Origin: an uncultured Lacticaseibacillus sp.
Lineage (GTDB): Bacteria > Bacillota > Bacilli > Lactobacillales > Lactobacillaceae
Assembly (NCBI GenBank): GCA_934339215.1
Contig: CAKRHU010000042.1
Location: 1 to 9,476, forward strand
Reading direction: 5' to 3'
DNA length: 9,476 nucleotides
Within the stretch, counting starts at the first letter, position 1. The number at the start of each line of letters is the position of its first letter. This document shows positions 1-7,329 of this stretch, piece after piece. The notes below the pieces were generated by a model. The model was not told the origin of the DNA and made no database searches. It saw only the letters and a program-made list of their open reading frames with translations. A program made the position numbers and the translations under genes.

Positions 1-50
1 GATTTCACCACCTGGAAGCATAAACGCCAAACTTCACACTGCTCACACAA

Positions 51-80
51 AATAAAAAACAAGTCCTCAGCTGAGAACTT
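51..80 (-). terminator. Intrinsic terminator after the HdeD-like gene
   Basis: Read on the minus strand, an 8-bp stem (AAGTTCTC pairing with GAGGACTT, one G-U pair, loop AGCT) is followed directly by a T-rich tract (TGTTTTTTATTTT). It begins 12 nt past the stop codon at 93-95 and is placed to end that transcript. To its left, positions 1-50 hold no recognisable gene. A minus-strand AGGTGG at 8-13 could be the ribosome binding site of a gene starting just beyond the left edge, but that cannot be tested here. Confidence 0.8.
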
Positions 81-92
81 GCCTTGATAAAA

Positions 93-635
93 CTAAATGC
101 TCCTCCGCGCAAAGGCGGTGATGATGGCGTTGATCCCCCAAACTGCAAAGAACATCGCCAACAAGGTCACCATACCAACGGCTGAGATCACGGGTTGCAT
201 GATGAACAATAGCGCGATCAACACGGAAATAATGTCCAAGATCAAGTTGATCACAAACCACAAGGTCCCGGCTTGGCGCAAATGCCTAGCGTTAAGTAAG
301 TTGGCGATACTATCGATCAAAAACCATGCGGCAAACACGTAAGCCACGGCGATAACCGCAGATTCCAAATTGAACAAGAACAACAGCCCAACTAACAAGT
401 CGATCACCCCAGCCACGCCGGAAACCCAAGCGAAGCCGCCAGTTAATTGATGGAGTTTTGGAAAAGCGGCTAAAGTCGCGATCCCACGAATAATGGCGAT
501 GATGGCAAAAATAAAACTCAAGGTCATCATCGTGGCGCCTGGATTACGCAGCATCACCACTGATCCGATCAATAACGCGATTCCGGTAATAAATTCGCCC
601 CAGTCAAAACCCATTTGCGTTCGATTACTAAACAT
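93..635 (-). CDS. HdeD/DUF308 family six-helix membrane protein
   Basis: This 180-residue protein is almost entirely hydrophobic. Six likely membrane helices lie at about residues 13-30, 33-57, 66-88, 91-113, 122-145 and 148-174, with short charged loops such as NARHLRQ at 115-121. Length, helix number and the repeated pattern of paired helices fit the HdeD/DUF308 family. The E. coli founder HdeD is linked to acid resistance, but the biochemical role of Gram-positive members is not established, so no function is assigned. The ATG at 633-635 is preceded by a modest AGGTG ribosome binding site four bases upstream; the stop is TAG. It lies downstream of the uvrA terminator and has its own terminator, so it appears to be a separate unit. 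A TACAAT -10-like hexamer at 663-668 lacks a clear -35, so the promoter is uncertain. Confidence 0.85.
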   Translation of the reverse strand: MFSNRTQMGFDWGEFITGIALLIGSVVMLRNPGATMMTLSFIFAIIAIIRGIATLAAFPKLHQLTGGFAWVSGVAGVIDLLVGLLFLFNLESAVIAVAYVFAAWFLIDSIANLLNARHLRQAGTLWFVINLILDIISVLIALLFIMQPVISAVGMVTLLAMFFAVWGINAIITAFARRSI

Positions 636-672
636 CTCGCACCTGCTTTCTTAATTATCTCCATTGTAATCG

Positions 673-704
673 AAAAATGCCTGACCGCATATGGGTCAGG
701 CATT
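673..704 (-). terminator. Intrinsic terminator of the uvrBA operon
   Basis: A perfect 11-bp inverted repeat (AATGCCTGACC at 676-686, GGTCAGGCATT at 694-704, 7-nt loop) lies just past the uvrA stop codon. On the minus strand it is followed by a run of five T (complement of 673-677). Position and structure make it the end of the uvrB-uvrA transcript. It also isolates the HdeD-like gene from that operon. Confidence 0.9.
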
Positions 705-710
705 GATTCG

Positions 711-3569
711 CTATTTCCCAAGTTCTGCCATGCGGGCTTTATCGCGTGCCAAAATTGGCTTCAAGTATTTCCCGGTATAAGAGGCTTTGACTTCAGCGAT
801 TTGTTCTGGTGTGCCAGTGGCGATCACCGTACCGCCGCCGTCGCCACCTTCTGGGCCTAAGTCGATCAGCCAGTCAGCGGTTTTAATCACGTCTAAGTTA
901 TGTTCAATGACTAACACCGTATTGCCTTCATCGACCAAGCGTTGCAGGACTTCCAAAAGGCGCTTGATATCGTCTGTGTGCAAGCCAGTAGTTGGTTCGT
1001 CGAGAATGTAAAAGTTTTTCCCAGTGGACAACTTTTGCAATTCAGAAGCCAACTTCATCCGTTGCGCTTCCCCACCAGATAAAGTCGTGGCAGATTGGCC
1101 CATGGTGACATAGCCTAAGCCCACGTCGATGATGGTTTGCAATTTACGCGCAATTTTTGGAATTGGGGCAAAGAACTTCACCGCTTCATCAATGGTCATG
1201 TCCAAGACATCTGAAATCGATTTGCCTTTGTAAGTGACTTCCAAAGTTTCAGAGTTATACCGCTTGCCATGACAAACTTCACAAGGCACATACACATCAG
1301 GCAAAAAGTTCATTTCGATTTTGATGATGCCGTCGCCTTTACAGTTTTCACAACGGCCACCTTTGACGTTAAAGGAGAAGCGCCCTTGAGTGTAACCGCG
1401 CAACTTGGCTTCATTGGTTTGGGCAAACAAAGCGCGAATATCGTTGAACACCCCAGTATAGGTAGCGGGGTTCGAGCGAGGGGTACGGCCAATCGGGCTT
1501 TGATCGATATCGACGAGTTTTTCGATTTGATCCCAGCCTTTGATTTCGGAATACTTGCCAGGTTTGGCGGAGTTGCGGTACAACTTCTGGGCCAATGCCC
1601 GCTTTAAAATCGAGTTGACCAAGGTGGACTTTCCAGAACCGGAAACCCCTGTCACGGCCACAAATTCACCAAGTGGAAAATCGACGTCGATGTTTTTCAA
1701 GTTGTGATCCGCAGCGCCTAAAATCGAAATCTTTTTGCCATTACCTGGCCGGCGAGTTTCTGGTACTGGAATAAACTTCTTCCCAGATAAGTATTGGCCG
1801 GTCAAGGATTTACGCGAGCGCATCACTTGCTTCGGCGTGCCAGCTGCCATGATGCGACCACCATTATCCCCGGCACCTGGGCCGACATCGATCAAGTAAT
1901 CCGCCGCCAGCATGGTATCTTCATCATGTTCGACCACGATCAAGGTGTTGCCCAGGTCGCGCATTTTTTTCAAGGAGCGAATCAAGCGATCGTTGTCGCG
2001 CTGATGCAAGCCAATGGACGGTTCATCCAAAATGTACAACACGCCGGATAAGTTCGACCCGATTTGCGTGGCCAAGCGGATCCGTTGGGCTTCCCCACCA
2101 GACAACGTACCTGCCGCGCGGGACAAGGTCAAATAATCCAAGCCGACGTTTTGCAAAAAGCTCAAGCGGTCGTTGACTTCTTTAACGATCGGTTGCGCGA
2201 TCATTTTTTCACTGTCGGACAACGTGATACTTTGGAAAAATGGGATCGCGTCTTTGATCGACAAATCAGACGCTTCAGCAATATCTTGACCTTCGACTTT
2301 GACGGCTAAGGCTTGGCGGTTCAGGCGTTTGCCATGGCACACCGGGCACTTTAAGGCGGTCATGTATTGGCGCATTTGATCAGAACCAAAGGCATAGTTG
2401 TTGGAGTGATAACGCCGTTCAACGTTATGCATCACGCCTTCAAACGCCGCATCGACATCTTTGACGCCGAAATCTGAATCCGCGTGGAAGTGGAACTCTT
2501 TGCCTTTAGAGCCATATAACACGAGATCTTGTTGGGCTTTGGTCAAATCTTTCCAAGGCTTATCCCGTGGCACCCCAAAGGCATCACACGCTTGGCGCAA
2601 CATTGAAGGATAGTAATTAGCCGTGGCGGAACTCCAAGGCGCCACCGCCCCTTGATCGATGGTCAAACTGCGATCTGGAATCACCAAATCGACATCGACA
2701 TCGAGCTTCATCCCCAGGCCATCACATTCAGGACAAGCCCCAAATGGCGCGTTGAAAGAAAACAGGCGTGGTTCCAAAACGCCAATGGTAAACCCACAAA
2801 TCGGGCAGGCAAAATGTTCTGAGAACACCAACGGAACGCCTCCGATGACATCAACCGTCGCATAGCCTTCACTTAAACGAAGGGCTGCTTCAAAGGAATC
2901 AAACAAACGGCTGCGGTTGTCCGCATCCCCATGCTTGACCACGATCCGATCGATCACAATATCAATATCATGATTTTTGTTTTTGTCCATTTCAAAATCG
3001 GCGTTGGCGTCCATCACAACGCCATCGACCCGCATGCGGACATAGCCTTCGCGAACGATTTTTTCGAGGACTTTCTTGTGCGCGCCTTTTTTATGGCGCA
3101 CGATGGGACTTAAAATTTGGATCCGGGAGCGTTCTTCGAGTTGTTGCACCCGATTGACCATTTGCTCTACAGATTGGCTAGTGATCGGCGTGCCGTCGTT
3201 AGGGCAGATCGGATGACCGATGCGGGCCCACAACAAGCGCAAGTAGTCATTGATTTCTGTGACCGTGCCGACTGTCGAACGCGGATTTTTTGAGGTGGTT
3301 TTTTGATCGATGGAAATTGCCGGCGACAAGCCGTCGATGGAATCCACATCTGGTTTGTCCATTTGGCCTAAGAACTGGCGCGCGTATGCGGACAAACTTT
3401 CCACATAGCGGCGCTGGCCTTCTGCATACAGCGTATCAAAAGCCAAACTGGACTTCCCGGAGCCAGACAATCCGGTCATCACAACCAGTTTGTTGCGCGG
3501 AATAGTGACGTCGACGTCTTTTAAGTTATGGGCGCGAGCGCCATGGATCACAATTTTATCATTTGCCAA
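711..3569 (-). CDS. uvrA: Excinuclease ABC subunit A (UvrA)
   Basis: UvrA is the cytoplasmic damage-sensing ATPase of nucleotide excision repair; it loads UvrB onto lesions. The 952 residues match the usual family length and contain two complete ABC ATPase modules. Module one has Walker A GLSGSGKS (33-40), signature LSGGEAQR (489-496), Walker B LYILDEP (511-517) and H-loop His548. Module two has Walker A GVSGSGKS (641-648), signature LSGGEAQR (830-837), Walker B FYILDEP (853-859) and His890. Zinc-binding cysteine pairs are Cys255/258 with Cys279/282, and Cys740/743 with Cys763/766; a further CPVC is at 408-411. The start is TTG at 3567-3569. No in-frame ATG is near, and the resulting N-terminus ([17 protein letters not shown]) lines up with Bacillus UvrA. 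The start lies one base after the uvrB TAA. A degraded ribosome binding site (AGCAGG, 8-nt spacing) sits inside the end of uvrB, so translational coupling is likely. The gene is intact. Confidence 0.98.
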   Translation of the reverse strand: MANDKIVIHGARAHNLKDVDVTIPRNKLVVMTGLSGSGKSSLAFDTLYAEGQRRYVESLSAYARQFLGQMDKPDVDSIDGLSPAISIDQKTTSKNPRSTVGTVTEINDYLRLLWARIGHPICPNDGTPITSQSVEQMVNRVQQLEERSRIQILSPIVRHKKGAHKKVLEKIVREGYVRMRVDGVVMDANADFEMDKNKNHDIDIVIDRIVVKHGDADNRSRLFDSFEAALRLSEGYATVDVIGGVPLVFSEHFACPICGFTIGVLEPRLFSFNAPFGACPECDGLGMKLDVDVDLVIPDRSLTIDQGAVAPWSSATANYYPSMLRQACDAFGVPRDKPWKDLTKAQQDLVLYGSKGKEFHFHADSDFGVKDVDAAFEGVMHNVERRYHSNNYAFGSDQMRQYMTALKCPVCHGKRLNRQALAVKVEGQDIAEASDLSIKDAIPFFQSITLSDSEKMIAQPIVKEVNDRLSFLQNVGLDYLTLSRAAGTLSGGEAQRIRLATQIGSNLSGVLYILDEPSIGLHQRDNDRLIRSLKKMRDLGNTLIVVEHDEDTMLAADYLIDVGPGAGDNGGRIMAAGTPKQVMRSRKSLTGQYLSGKKFIPVPETRRPGNGKKISILGAADHNLKNIDVDFPLGEFVAVTGVSGSGKSTLVNSILKRALAQKLYRNSAKPGKYSEIKGWDQIEKLVDIDQSPIGRTPRSNPATYTGVFNDIRALFAQTNEAKLRGYTQGRFSFNVKGGRCENCKGDGIIKIEMNFLPDVYVPCEVCHGKRYNSETLEVTYKGKSISDVLDMTIDEAVKFFAPIPKIARKLQTIIDVGLGYVTMGQSATTLSGGEAQRMKLASELQKLSTGKNFYILDEPTTGLHTDDIKRLLEVLQRLVDEGNTVLVIEHNLDVIKTADWLIDLGPEGGDGGGTVIATGTPEQIAEVKASYTGKYLKPILARDKARMAELGK

Positions 3570-3570
3570 T

Positions 3571-5583
3571 TTACATGCCTGCTTTCAATTCTAAAATCGT
3601 ATCGCGTAAGGTTGCGGCTTGTTCGAAATCCAACTTCTTGGCGGCGGCTTGCATTTGTCCTTCCAAGTTGGCCACCAAAGCAGCGCGTTCTTTTTTGGTC
3701 ATATCTTTGAGATCGACTTCGGCAAAACTCTTATCTTTATCGCCGACATCCGCCGCAGACTTGTCCACACTGGTGATCGCATCGCGGATCGGTTTGATAA
3801 TGGTTTTGGGCGTGATGCCGTGATCTTTGTTGAATTGCTCTTGAATCGTGCGCCGGCGCTTGGTTTCGGTGATCGCCGCATTCATGGAGTCGGTCATTTT
3901 ATCAGCGTACATAATGACTTTCCCATGGGAGTTACGTGACGCCCGGCCGATCGTTTGAATCAAGGAACGCTCAGCACGCAAGAACCCTTCTTTATCCGCA
4001 TCCAAAATCGCGATCAAGGACACTTCTGGCACATCGATGCCTTCACGCAATAAGTTGATCCCAATCAGCACATCGAATTTACCTAAGCGCAAATCGCGAA
4101 TGATTTGCGTCCGCTCTAATGTCTTGATATCAGAATGCAAGTAGCGCACGTGAATGCCGAGTTCTTTGAGGTAATCCGTTAAGTCTTCGGCCATTTTCTT
4201 AGTTAAGGTGGTGACGAAGACGCGCTCTTTTTTCTCGATGCGCTTGTTGATCTCAGATACCAAGTCATCGATTTGGCCCATGATCGGCCGCACCTCGATC
4301 ACTGGATCCAACAACCCAGTTGGGCGAATGATCTGCTCGGCGATATCTTTTGAAGGCACCCGGTCCATTTCATAAGGACCAGGCGTGGCCGACACATACA
4401 AAATGCGGTTGACGTGTTTCTCAAATTCAGGCAACATCAACGGCCGGTTATCCAGCGCTGACGGCAGGCGAAACCCGTAATCGATCAAGGTTTGCTTGCG
4501 GGCGCGGTCCCCGTTATACATCCCGCGAATCTGCGGCATGGTGACGTGAGATTCATCGACCATGATGTTGAAATCTTTCGGGAAGAAATCAAGCAAGGTA
4601 AAAGGCGGTTCGCCTTCTTTGCGCCCTTCCATGTGCCGCGAATAGTTTTCGATGCCGTTGGTGTAGCCCATTTCGCGCAACATTTCCAAATCATAGTTGG
4701 TGCGCTGTTCCAGGCGTTCGGCTTCCAGCAATTTGCCTTCACCGCGCAATTCTTTCAAGCGGTCGTCGAGTTCTGCGGCGATGCGCTCGATCCCTTTTTC
4801 CATTTGATCATCTGAAGTCATAAAGTGCGTCGCTGGGAAAATGGACACATGTTGCCGGGTGCCGACGACTTCGCCAGTCAACGCATCGACTTCCACGATC
4901 CGATCGATTTCATCCCCGAAGAATTCCACCCGGATGGCATGATCATCACGACTGGCCGGGAAAATTTCCACCACATCGCCACGCACGCGGAAACGCCCAC
5001 GTTGAAAGTCAATATCATTGCGATCAAATTGAATATCAACCAATTGCCGTAACAGTGTATTGCGGTCGATTTCCATACCGACACGTAAAGACAACACATG
5101 GTCGCGATATTCTGTCGGTGACCCTAAACCAAAGATCGAAGAAACAGATGCCACCACGATCACATCATTGCGTTCCAATAACGCACTGGTAGCTGAGTGC
5201 CGCAGCTTATCGATTTCGTCGTTGATGGCAGAGTCTTTTTCGATGTAGGTGTCAGAACTTGGCACATACGCTTCGGGTTGGTAGTAATCATAATAGGAGA
5301 CAAAATACTCAACGGCGTTATGCGGGAAGAATTCTTTGAACTCCCCATACAGTTGGCCAGCTAAGGTTTTGTTATGCGACAAGATCAACGTGGGCTTATT
5401 TAAATTGGCGATCACATTGGACATGGTAAAAGTTTTCCCCGTCCCAGTGGCCCCTAGCAAGATCTGCTCTTTTTCCCCATCCAAAAAGCCTTGCGTCAGC
5501 TTTTCAATGGCTTGCGGTTGATCCCCAGCGGGTTTGTAAGGTGACACCAATTCAAACTTGCGGTCTGCCATGCGCTCAATCAT
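3571..5583 (-). CDS. uvrB: Excinuclease ABC subunit B (UvrB)
   Basis: UvrB is the helicase-like subunit that verifies damage, is delivered to DNA by UvrA, and recruits UvrC for incision. At 670 residues it has the normal family length. Visible elements in order are Walker A GATGTGKT (44-51), the beta-hairpin region [10 protein letters not shown] (97-106) that clamps DNA, the DESH Walker B (343-346), the SAT motif (398-400), motif [10 protein letters not shown] (543-550) and a C-terminal UVR motif (about 634-668) that contacts UvrC. The ATG at 5581-5583 has an ideal AAGGAGG seven bases upstream, which favours it over the in-frame Met5. uvrC is not in this window. Expression is predicted to be SOS-inducible from the LexA-box promoter upstream, through a leader carrying a terminator-like hairpin. 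No missing motif or frameshift was seen. Confidence 0.98.
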   Translation of the reverse strand: MIERMADRKFELVSPYKPAGDQPQAIEKLTQGFLDGEKEQILLGATGTGKTFTMSNVIANLNKPTLILSHNKTLAGQLYGEFKEFFPHNAVEYFVSYYDYYQPEAYVPSSDTYIEKDSAINDEIDKLRHSATSALLERNDVIVVASVSSIFGLGSPTEYRDHVLSLRVGMEIDRNTLLRQLVDIQFDRNDIDFQRGRFRVRGDVVEIFPASRDDHAIRVEFFGDEIDRIVEVDALTGEVVGTRQHVSIFPATHFMTSDDQMEKGIERIAAELDDRLKELRGEGKLLEAERLEQRTNYDLEMLREMGYTNGIENYSRHMEGRKEGEPPFTLLDFFPKDFNIMVDESHVTMPQIRGMYNGDRARKQTLIDYGFRLPSALDNRPLMLPEFEKHVNRILYVSATPGPYEMDRVPSKDIAEQIIRPTGLLDPVIEVRPIMGQIDDLVSEINKRIEKKERVFVTTLTKKMAEDLTDYLKELGIHVRYLHSDIKTLERTQIIRDLRLGKFDVLIGINLLREGIDVPEVSLIAILDADKEGFLRAERSLIQTIGRASRNSHGKVIMYADKMTDSMNAAITETKRRRTIQEQFNKDHGITPKTIIKPIRDAITSVDKSAADVGDKDKSFAEVDLKDMTKKERAALVANLEGQMQAAAKKLDFEQAATLRDTILELKAGM

Positions 5584-5601
5584 GCAACTTCCTCCTTGCG
5601 T

Positions 5602-5629
5602 AAAAAAAGTCGGAACTAGGCCGACTTTT
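5602..5629 (-). terminator. Terminator-like hairpin in the uvrB leader
   Basis: On the minus strand a perfect 9-bp stem (AAAAGTCGG with CCGACTTTT, 7-nt loop CCTAGTT) runs straight into seven T (complement of 5602-5608). This is the form of an intrinsic terminator. It lies downstream of the uvrB SOS promoter and ends about 10 bases before the AAGGAGG of uvrB, leaving no room for another promoter in between. It could stop read-through from the small gene upstream, attenuate uvrB transcription, or act as a stabilising 5' hairpin. On the plus strand the U-tract is shorter and no plus-strand gene needs it. Confidence 0.7.
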
Positions 5630-5640
5630 AGACTGCATCT

Positions 5641-5670
5641 ATTTTACCACAGCGAACATATTTTCGCTAA
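5641..5670 (-). promoter_or_regulatory. uvrB promoter (extended -10, weak -35)
   Basis: On the minus strand TAAAAT (5641-5646) is preceded by TGG, giving an extended -10 element. A poor -35 candidate, TTAGCG (5665-5670), sits 18 bp upstream. A start site near position 5634 would give a leader of about 50 nt. The LexA box occupies the spacer and overlaps the -35 candidate, the usual arrangement for repression by blocking RNA polymerase. Confidence 0.65.
5653..5666. promoter_or_regulatory. LexA (DinR) SOS box controlling uvrBA
   Basis: The plus strand reads CGAACATATTTTCG, one mismatch from the palindromic Gram-positive SOS consensus CGAACATATGTTCG. The symmetry extends outward to AGCGAA...TTCGCT (5651-5668). 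It sits between the -35 and -10 candidates of the uvrB promoter. Binding by LexA and damage-inducible release are inferred from the family; lexA itself is not in this window. Confidence 0.9.
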
Positions 5671-5693
5671 CCGAGCGTTAGGAAAAACTGTGA

Positions 5694-5807
5694 TTATTTG
5701 CTTTCTTTGGCGTTGTCCATCGCATGCATGATGGACGGGTTCTTGGCGTGGCAGTCTTTGATCATTTGCAGGTCTTCTGCAGATAATTCAACGGTATATT
5801 TGGCCAT
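5694..5807 (-). CDS. Small hypothetical protein, 37 residues
   Basis: A short open frame encodes a 37-residue protein beginning MAKYTVELSAEDLQMIKD and ending NAKESK. The ATG at 5805-5807 has a good ribosome binding site (GAAGGG, about 6 nt upstream) and the stop is TAA at 5694-5696. Codon choice resembles the neighbouring genes, with many C- or G-ending codons (GCC, ACC, GAC, CTG, ATC). The first half suggests a short beta strand followed by an amphipathic helix. The rest is polar, with one Cys19-His20 pair and no membrane segment or signal peptide. I do not recognise a family, so no function is given. It lies 67 nt after the alpha/beta hydrolase gene and just before the SOS promoter of uvrB. 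It may be the last gene of the HD-hydrolase unit or have its own promoter. A chance open frame cannot be excluded, but the ribosome binding site argues against it. Confidence 0.65.
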   Translation of the reverse strand: MAKYTVELSAEDLQMIKDCHAKNPSIMHAMDNAKESK

Positions 5808-5829
5808 GATTTTCCCTTCTTTCCGGTGC

Positions 5830-5858
5830 TAACTTCTAAATCTTAACATAGACGTCAA
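5830..5858 (-). promoter_or_regulatory. Possible promoter of the 37-codon gene
   Basis: On the minus strand TTGACG (5853-5858) resembles a -35 box, and 17 bp downstream lies a weak -10, AAGTTA (5830-5835). Within the spacer there is also an extended -10-like TGTTAAGAT (5840-5848), but it is too close to TTGACG to use it. No terminator separates this site from the hydrolase gene, so read-through from upstream is equally possible. Confidence 0.3.
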
Positions 5859-5874
5859 GCACTGATGTGAGGAA

Positions 5875-6585
5875 TTAGTTGAGGGTATTAAGCCAGTTTG
5901 TCAACTGCTTTGCGATCCACTGTTGTTGCGTCGCATTGGCGACTGTGGCGCTGTGGTCGCCTGCCTGTTTCCCGTAACTACCAAAGCCGGCGTGATTGCC
6001 ACCTTTGAGTTGTTGATATGTGGTATTCGTCGGCAAATTCTGTTTCGCCTTGCGCCAAGCGTCGAGGTTCAAGACGCCATCGCGACTCGCGGTCAGCGAT
6101 AAGACGGGCACATTCCCTTCGAGTTTACCTTTAGCATCTGGGTAACTGGCTAAGAAAAAGACGCCTTTGAGCCCTTGCTTGTGCTTGGCGGCAAAGCGAC
6201 TCGCCATTACCCCGCCGAGTGAGTGCCCACCGATCACATAAGGCTGACCGGATTTCACAACTGTGCTGGCAACGTTTGGCTTCAATACGGCCAAGTCATC
6301 TGGAAAACTGACAATGGCGACGCGATAACCAGCTTTAGCCACTTGGTTAGCCCAAATGCTGTAAGCCCCAGGATCGACTAACGCGCCGGGATACATCACC
6401 ACAGTAAGCTTTGCGGACGCCTTGCCGAAATACAAGACACCATTTATTTTGGTCGCCTGCATTTGGGCGGTGGCCGCAGCTGGCGATGGGGCATGGGCGG
6501 CAGATTTTAAGTAAAGTTGGCCGCCGATCAACGCCACGACCAATACGACAACAATGCCAATGAGCCAACGTTTGAATTTTTTCAT
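5875..6585 (-). CDS. Membrane-anchored alpha/beta hydrolase
   Basis: The 236-residue protein starts with a basic stretch (MKKFKRW) and one hydrophobic helix at about residues 7-25, followed by an Ala/Pro-rich linker (about 28-45). It is probably tethered to the membrane with its catalytic domain outside. An AHA|P site near residue 31 could also be cut by signal peptidase. The domain has an alpha/beta-hydrolase pattern: nucleophile elbow GGHSLGG (119-125, Ser122), probable acid Asp169 in ASRDG, and probable catalytic His198 in GGNHAGFG. This suggests an esterase or lipase-like hydrolase of the dienelactone hydrolase-like group; the substrate is unknown. Its ATG is 2 nt after the stop of the HD-domain gene and lacks a strong ribosome binding site, so translation is probably coupled. 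No clear terminator follows it. Confidence 0.88.
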   Translation of the reverse strand: MKKFKRWLIGIVVVLVVALIGGQLYLKSAAHAPSPAAATAQMQATKINGVLYFGKASAKLTVVMYPGALVDPGAYSIWANQVAKAGYRVAIVSFPDDLAVLKPNVASTVVKSGQPYVIGGHSLGGVMASRFAAKHKQGLKGVFFLASYPDAKGKLEGNVPVLSLTASRDGVLNLDAWRKAKQNLPTNTTYQQLKGGNHAGFGSYGKQAGDHSATVANATQQQWIAKQLTNWLNTLN

Positions 6586-6587
6586 CG

Positions 6588-7220
6588 TTAATGCTTCATA
6601 ATCGCGCGCGTCAGTTTCGTCAACATATCGCGATCAGCAAATTCTTCATTCAACATGTCTGGCAAGATCTCTTTCATGAAGTATTTCACACTGGGCCGTT
6701 GATCAAAGCTGGCGATCACCGTGAGGCTTTCGGTGTAAATATTGACGAAGACGCGCTCTGGATTGCCTTTTTCGATTTCGCCAAACGCTTCATATAACAA
6801 ATCGACTTTATCTGAAATCGACAGCAGTTCGCCTTCTAAGGTATCGTCTTTGCCTTCAGACAAGCGCCGGCGATAAACCGCTTGGTATTCGGCCGGGATT
6901 TCATCTTGAATGAAGTTTTCGGTCATTTTATCTTCGACATCGGCTAACATGGCGCGCAATTCTGGCGTCGCATATTTGACAGGCGTTTTGATGTCGCCGA
7001 TGAAGCGCTCGGTGTAGTCGTGATTGAGCGCTTTTTCATACAGGCGCTGCCAATTTACCTCATTGCCAGCATGTTCTTCGATGTCCCCTAACATTTGCGC
7101 GATTTCTGCGACTTTAAAACTGTGGGCAGCAACAGAATGTTCCGCGTACTTGAAAAATCCTGGTGCCCGCCGCAATGTTTCCAAATTATTCAACCCTTGA
7201 ATATACTGATGCATCCCCAT
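6588..7220 (-). CDS. HD-domain 5'-deoxynucleotidase, YfbR-like
   Basis: The 210-residue cytoplasmic protein has the layout of the YfbR-like HD-superfamily phosphohydrolases, which remove phosphate from deoxynucleoside 5'-monophosphates. The metal-binding and catalytic residues appear at the expected places: His33 (AAHSFKVAEIA), His67-Asp68 (ALNHDYTERF) and Asp137 (SISDKVDLLYEA). Arg18 near the N-terminus matches a substrate-contacting arginine of E. coli YfbR. Length fits the family (about 200 residues). The ATG at 7218-7220 follows an AGGAGG at 8-nt spacing, which favours it over Met3. It is the first gene after a clear promoter and shares a transcript with the alpha/beta hydrolase 2 nt downstream. 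Deoxynucleotidase activity is inferred from the family; its exact substrate is not visible in the sequence. Confidence 0.88.
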   Translation of the reverse strand: MGMHQYIQGLNNLETLRRAPGFFKYAEHSVAAHSFKVAEIAQMLGDIEEHAGNEVNWQRLYEKALNHDYTERFIGDIKTPVKYATPELRAMLADVEDKMTENFIQDEIPAEYQAVYRRRLSEGKDDTLEGELLSISDKVDLLYEAFGEIEKGNPERVFVNIYTESLTVIASFDQRPSVKYFMKEILPDMLNEEFADRDMLTKLTRAIMKH

Positions 7221-7257
7221 CGTGCTGGCCTCCTGATTTTTGCTTAAAATTTCATCA

Positions 7258-7286
7258 ATGTTAACACGTTAAACCCTTGGTCGCAA
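7258..7286 (-). promoter_or_regulatory. Promoter of the HD-hydrolase unit
   Basis: On the minus strand TTGCGA (7281-7286) and TAACAT (7258-7263) are separated by exactly 17 bp, and TGT directly precedes the -10, making it an extended -10 element. A palindrome TTAAC-AC-GTTAA (7261-7272, plus-strand reading) overlaps the -10 and spacer and could be an operator. The promoter lies between the pgm terminator and the AGGAGG of the HD gene. Confidence 0.65.
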
Positions 7287-7288
7287 GC

Positions 7289-7318
7289 AAAAAAGACTGC
7301 CATCGCTGGCAGTCTTTT
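7289..7318 (-). terminator. Intrinsic terminator of pgm
   Basis: A perfect 11-bp inverted repeat (AAAAGACTGCC at 7291-7301 and GGCAGTCTTTT at 7308-7318, 6-nt loop) begins 11 nt after the pgm stop codon. On the minus strand it is followed by six T. It marks the end of the pgm transcript and separates it from the HD-hydrolase unit. Confidence 0.93.
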
Positions 7319-7329
7319 ACAGTCAAGCT

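Noticed and set aside
1..50. Partial gene at the left edge
   Set aside because: All plus-strand frames are short before a stop and none gives a recognisable C-terminus. On the minus strand only a possible ribosome binding site (8-13) is visible, with no coding sequence inside the window.
711..5583. Many other open frames of 60-112 codons within uvrA and uvrB on both strands
   Set aside because: They overlap highly conserved coding sequence in other frames, encode low-complexity or implausible proteins and lack their own signals. They are shadows of uvrA and uvrB.
5667..5681. Small hairpin CTAAC-CGAGC-GTTAG as terminator of the 37-codon gene
   Set aside because: The stem is only 5 bp and no T tract follows on the minus strand. 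It also abuts the SOS box, so termination there is unlikely.
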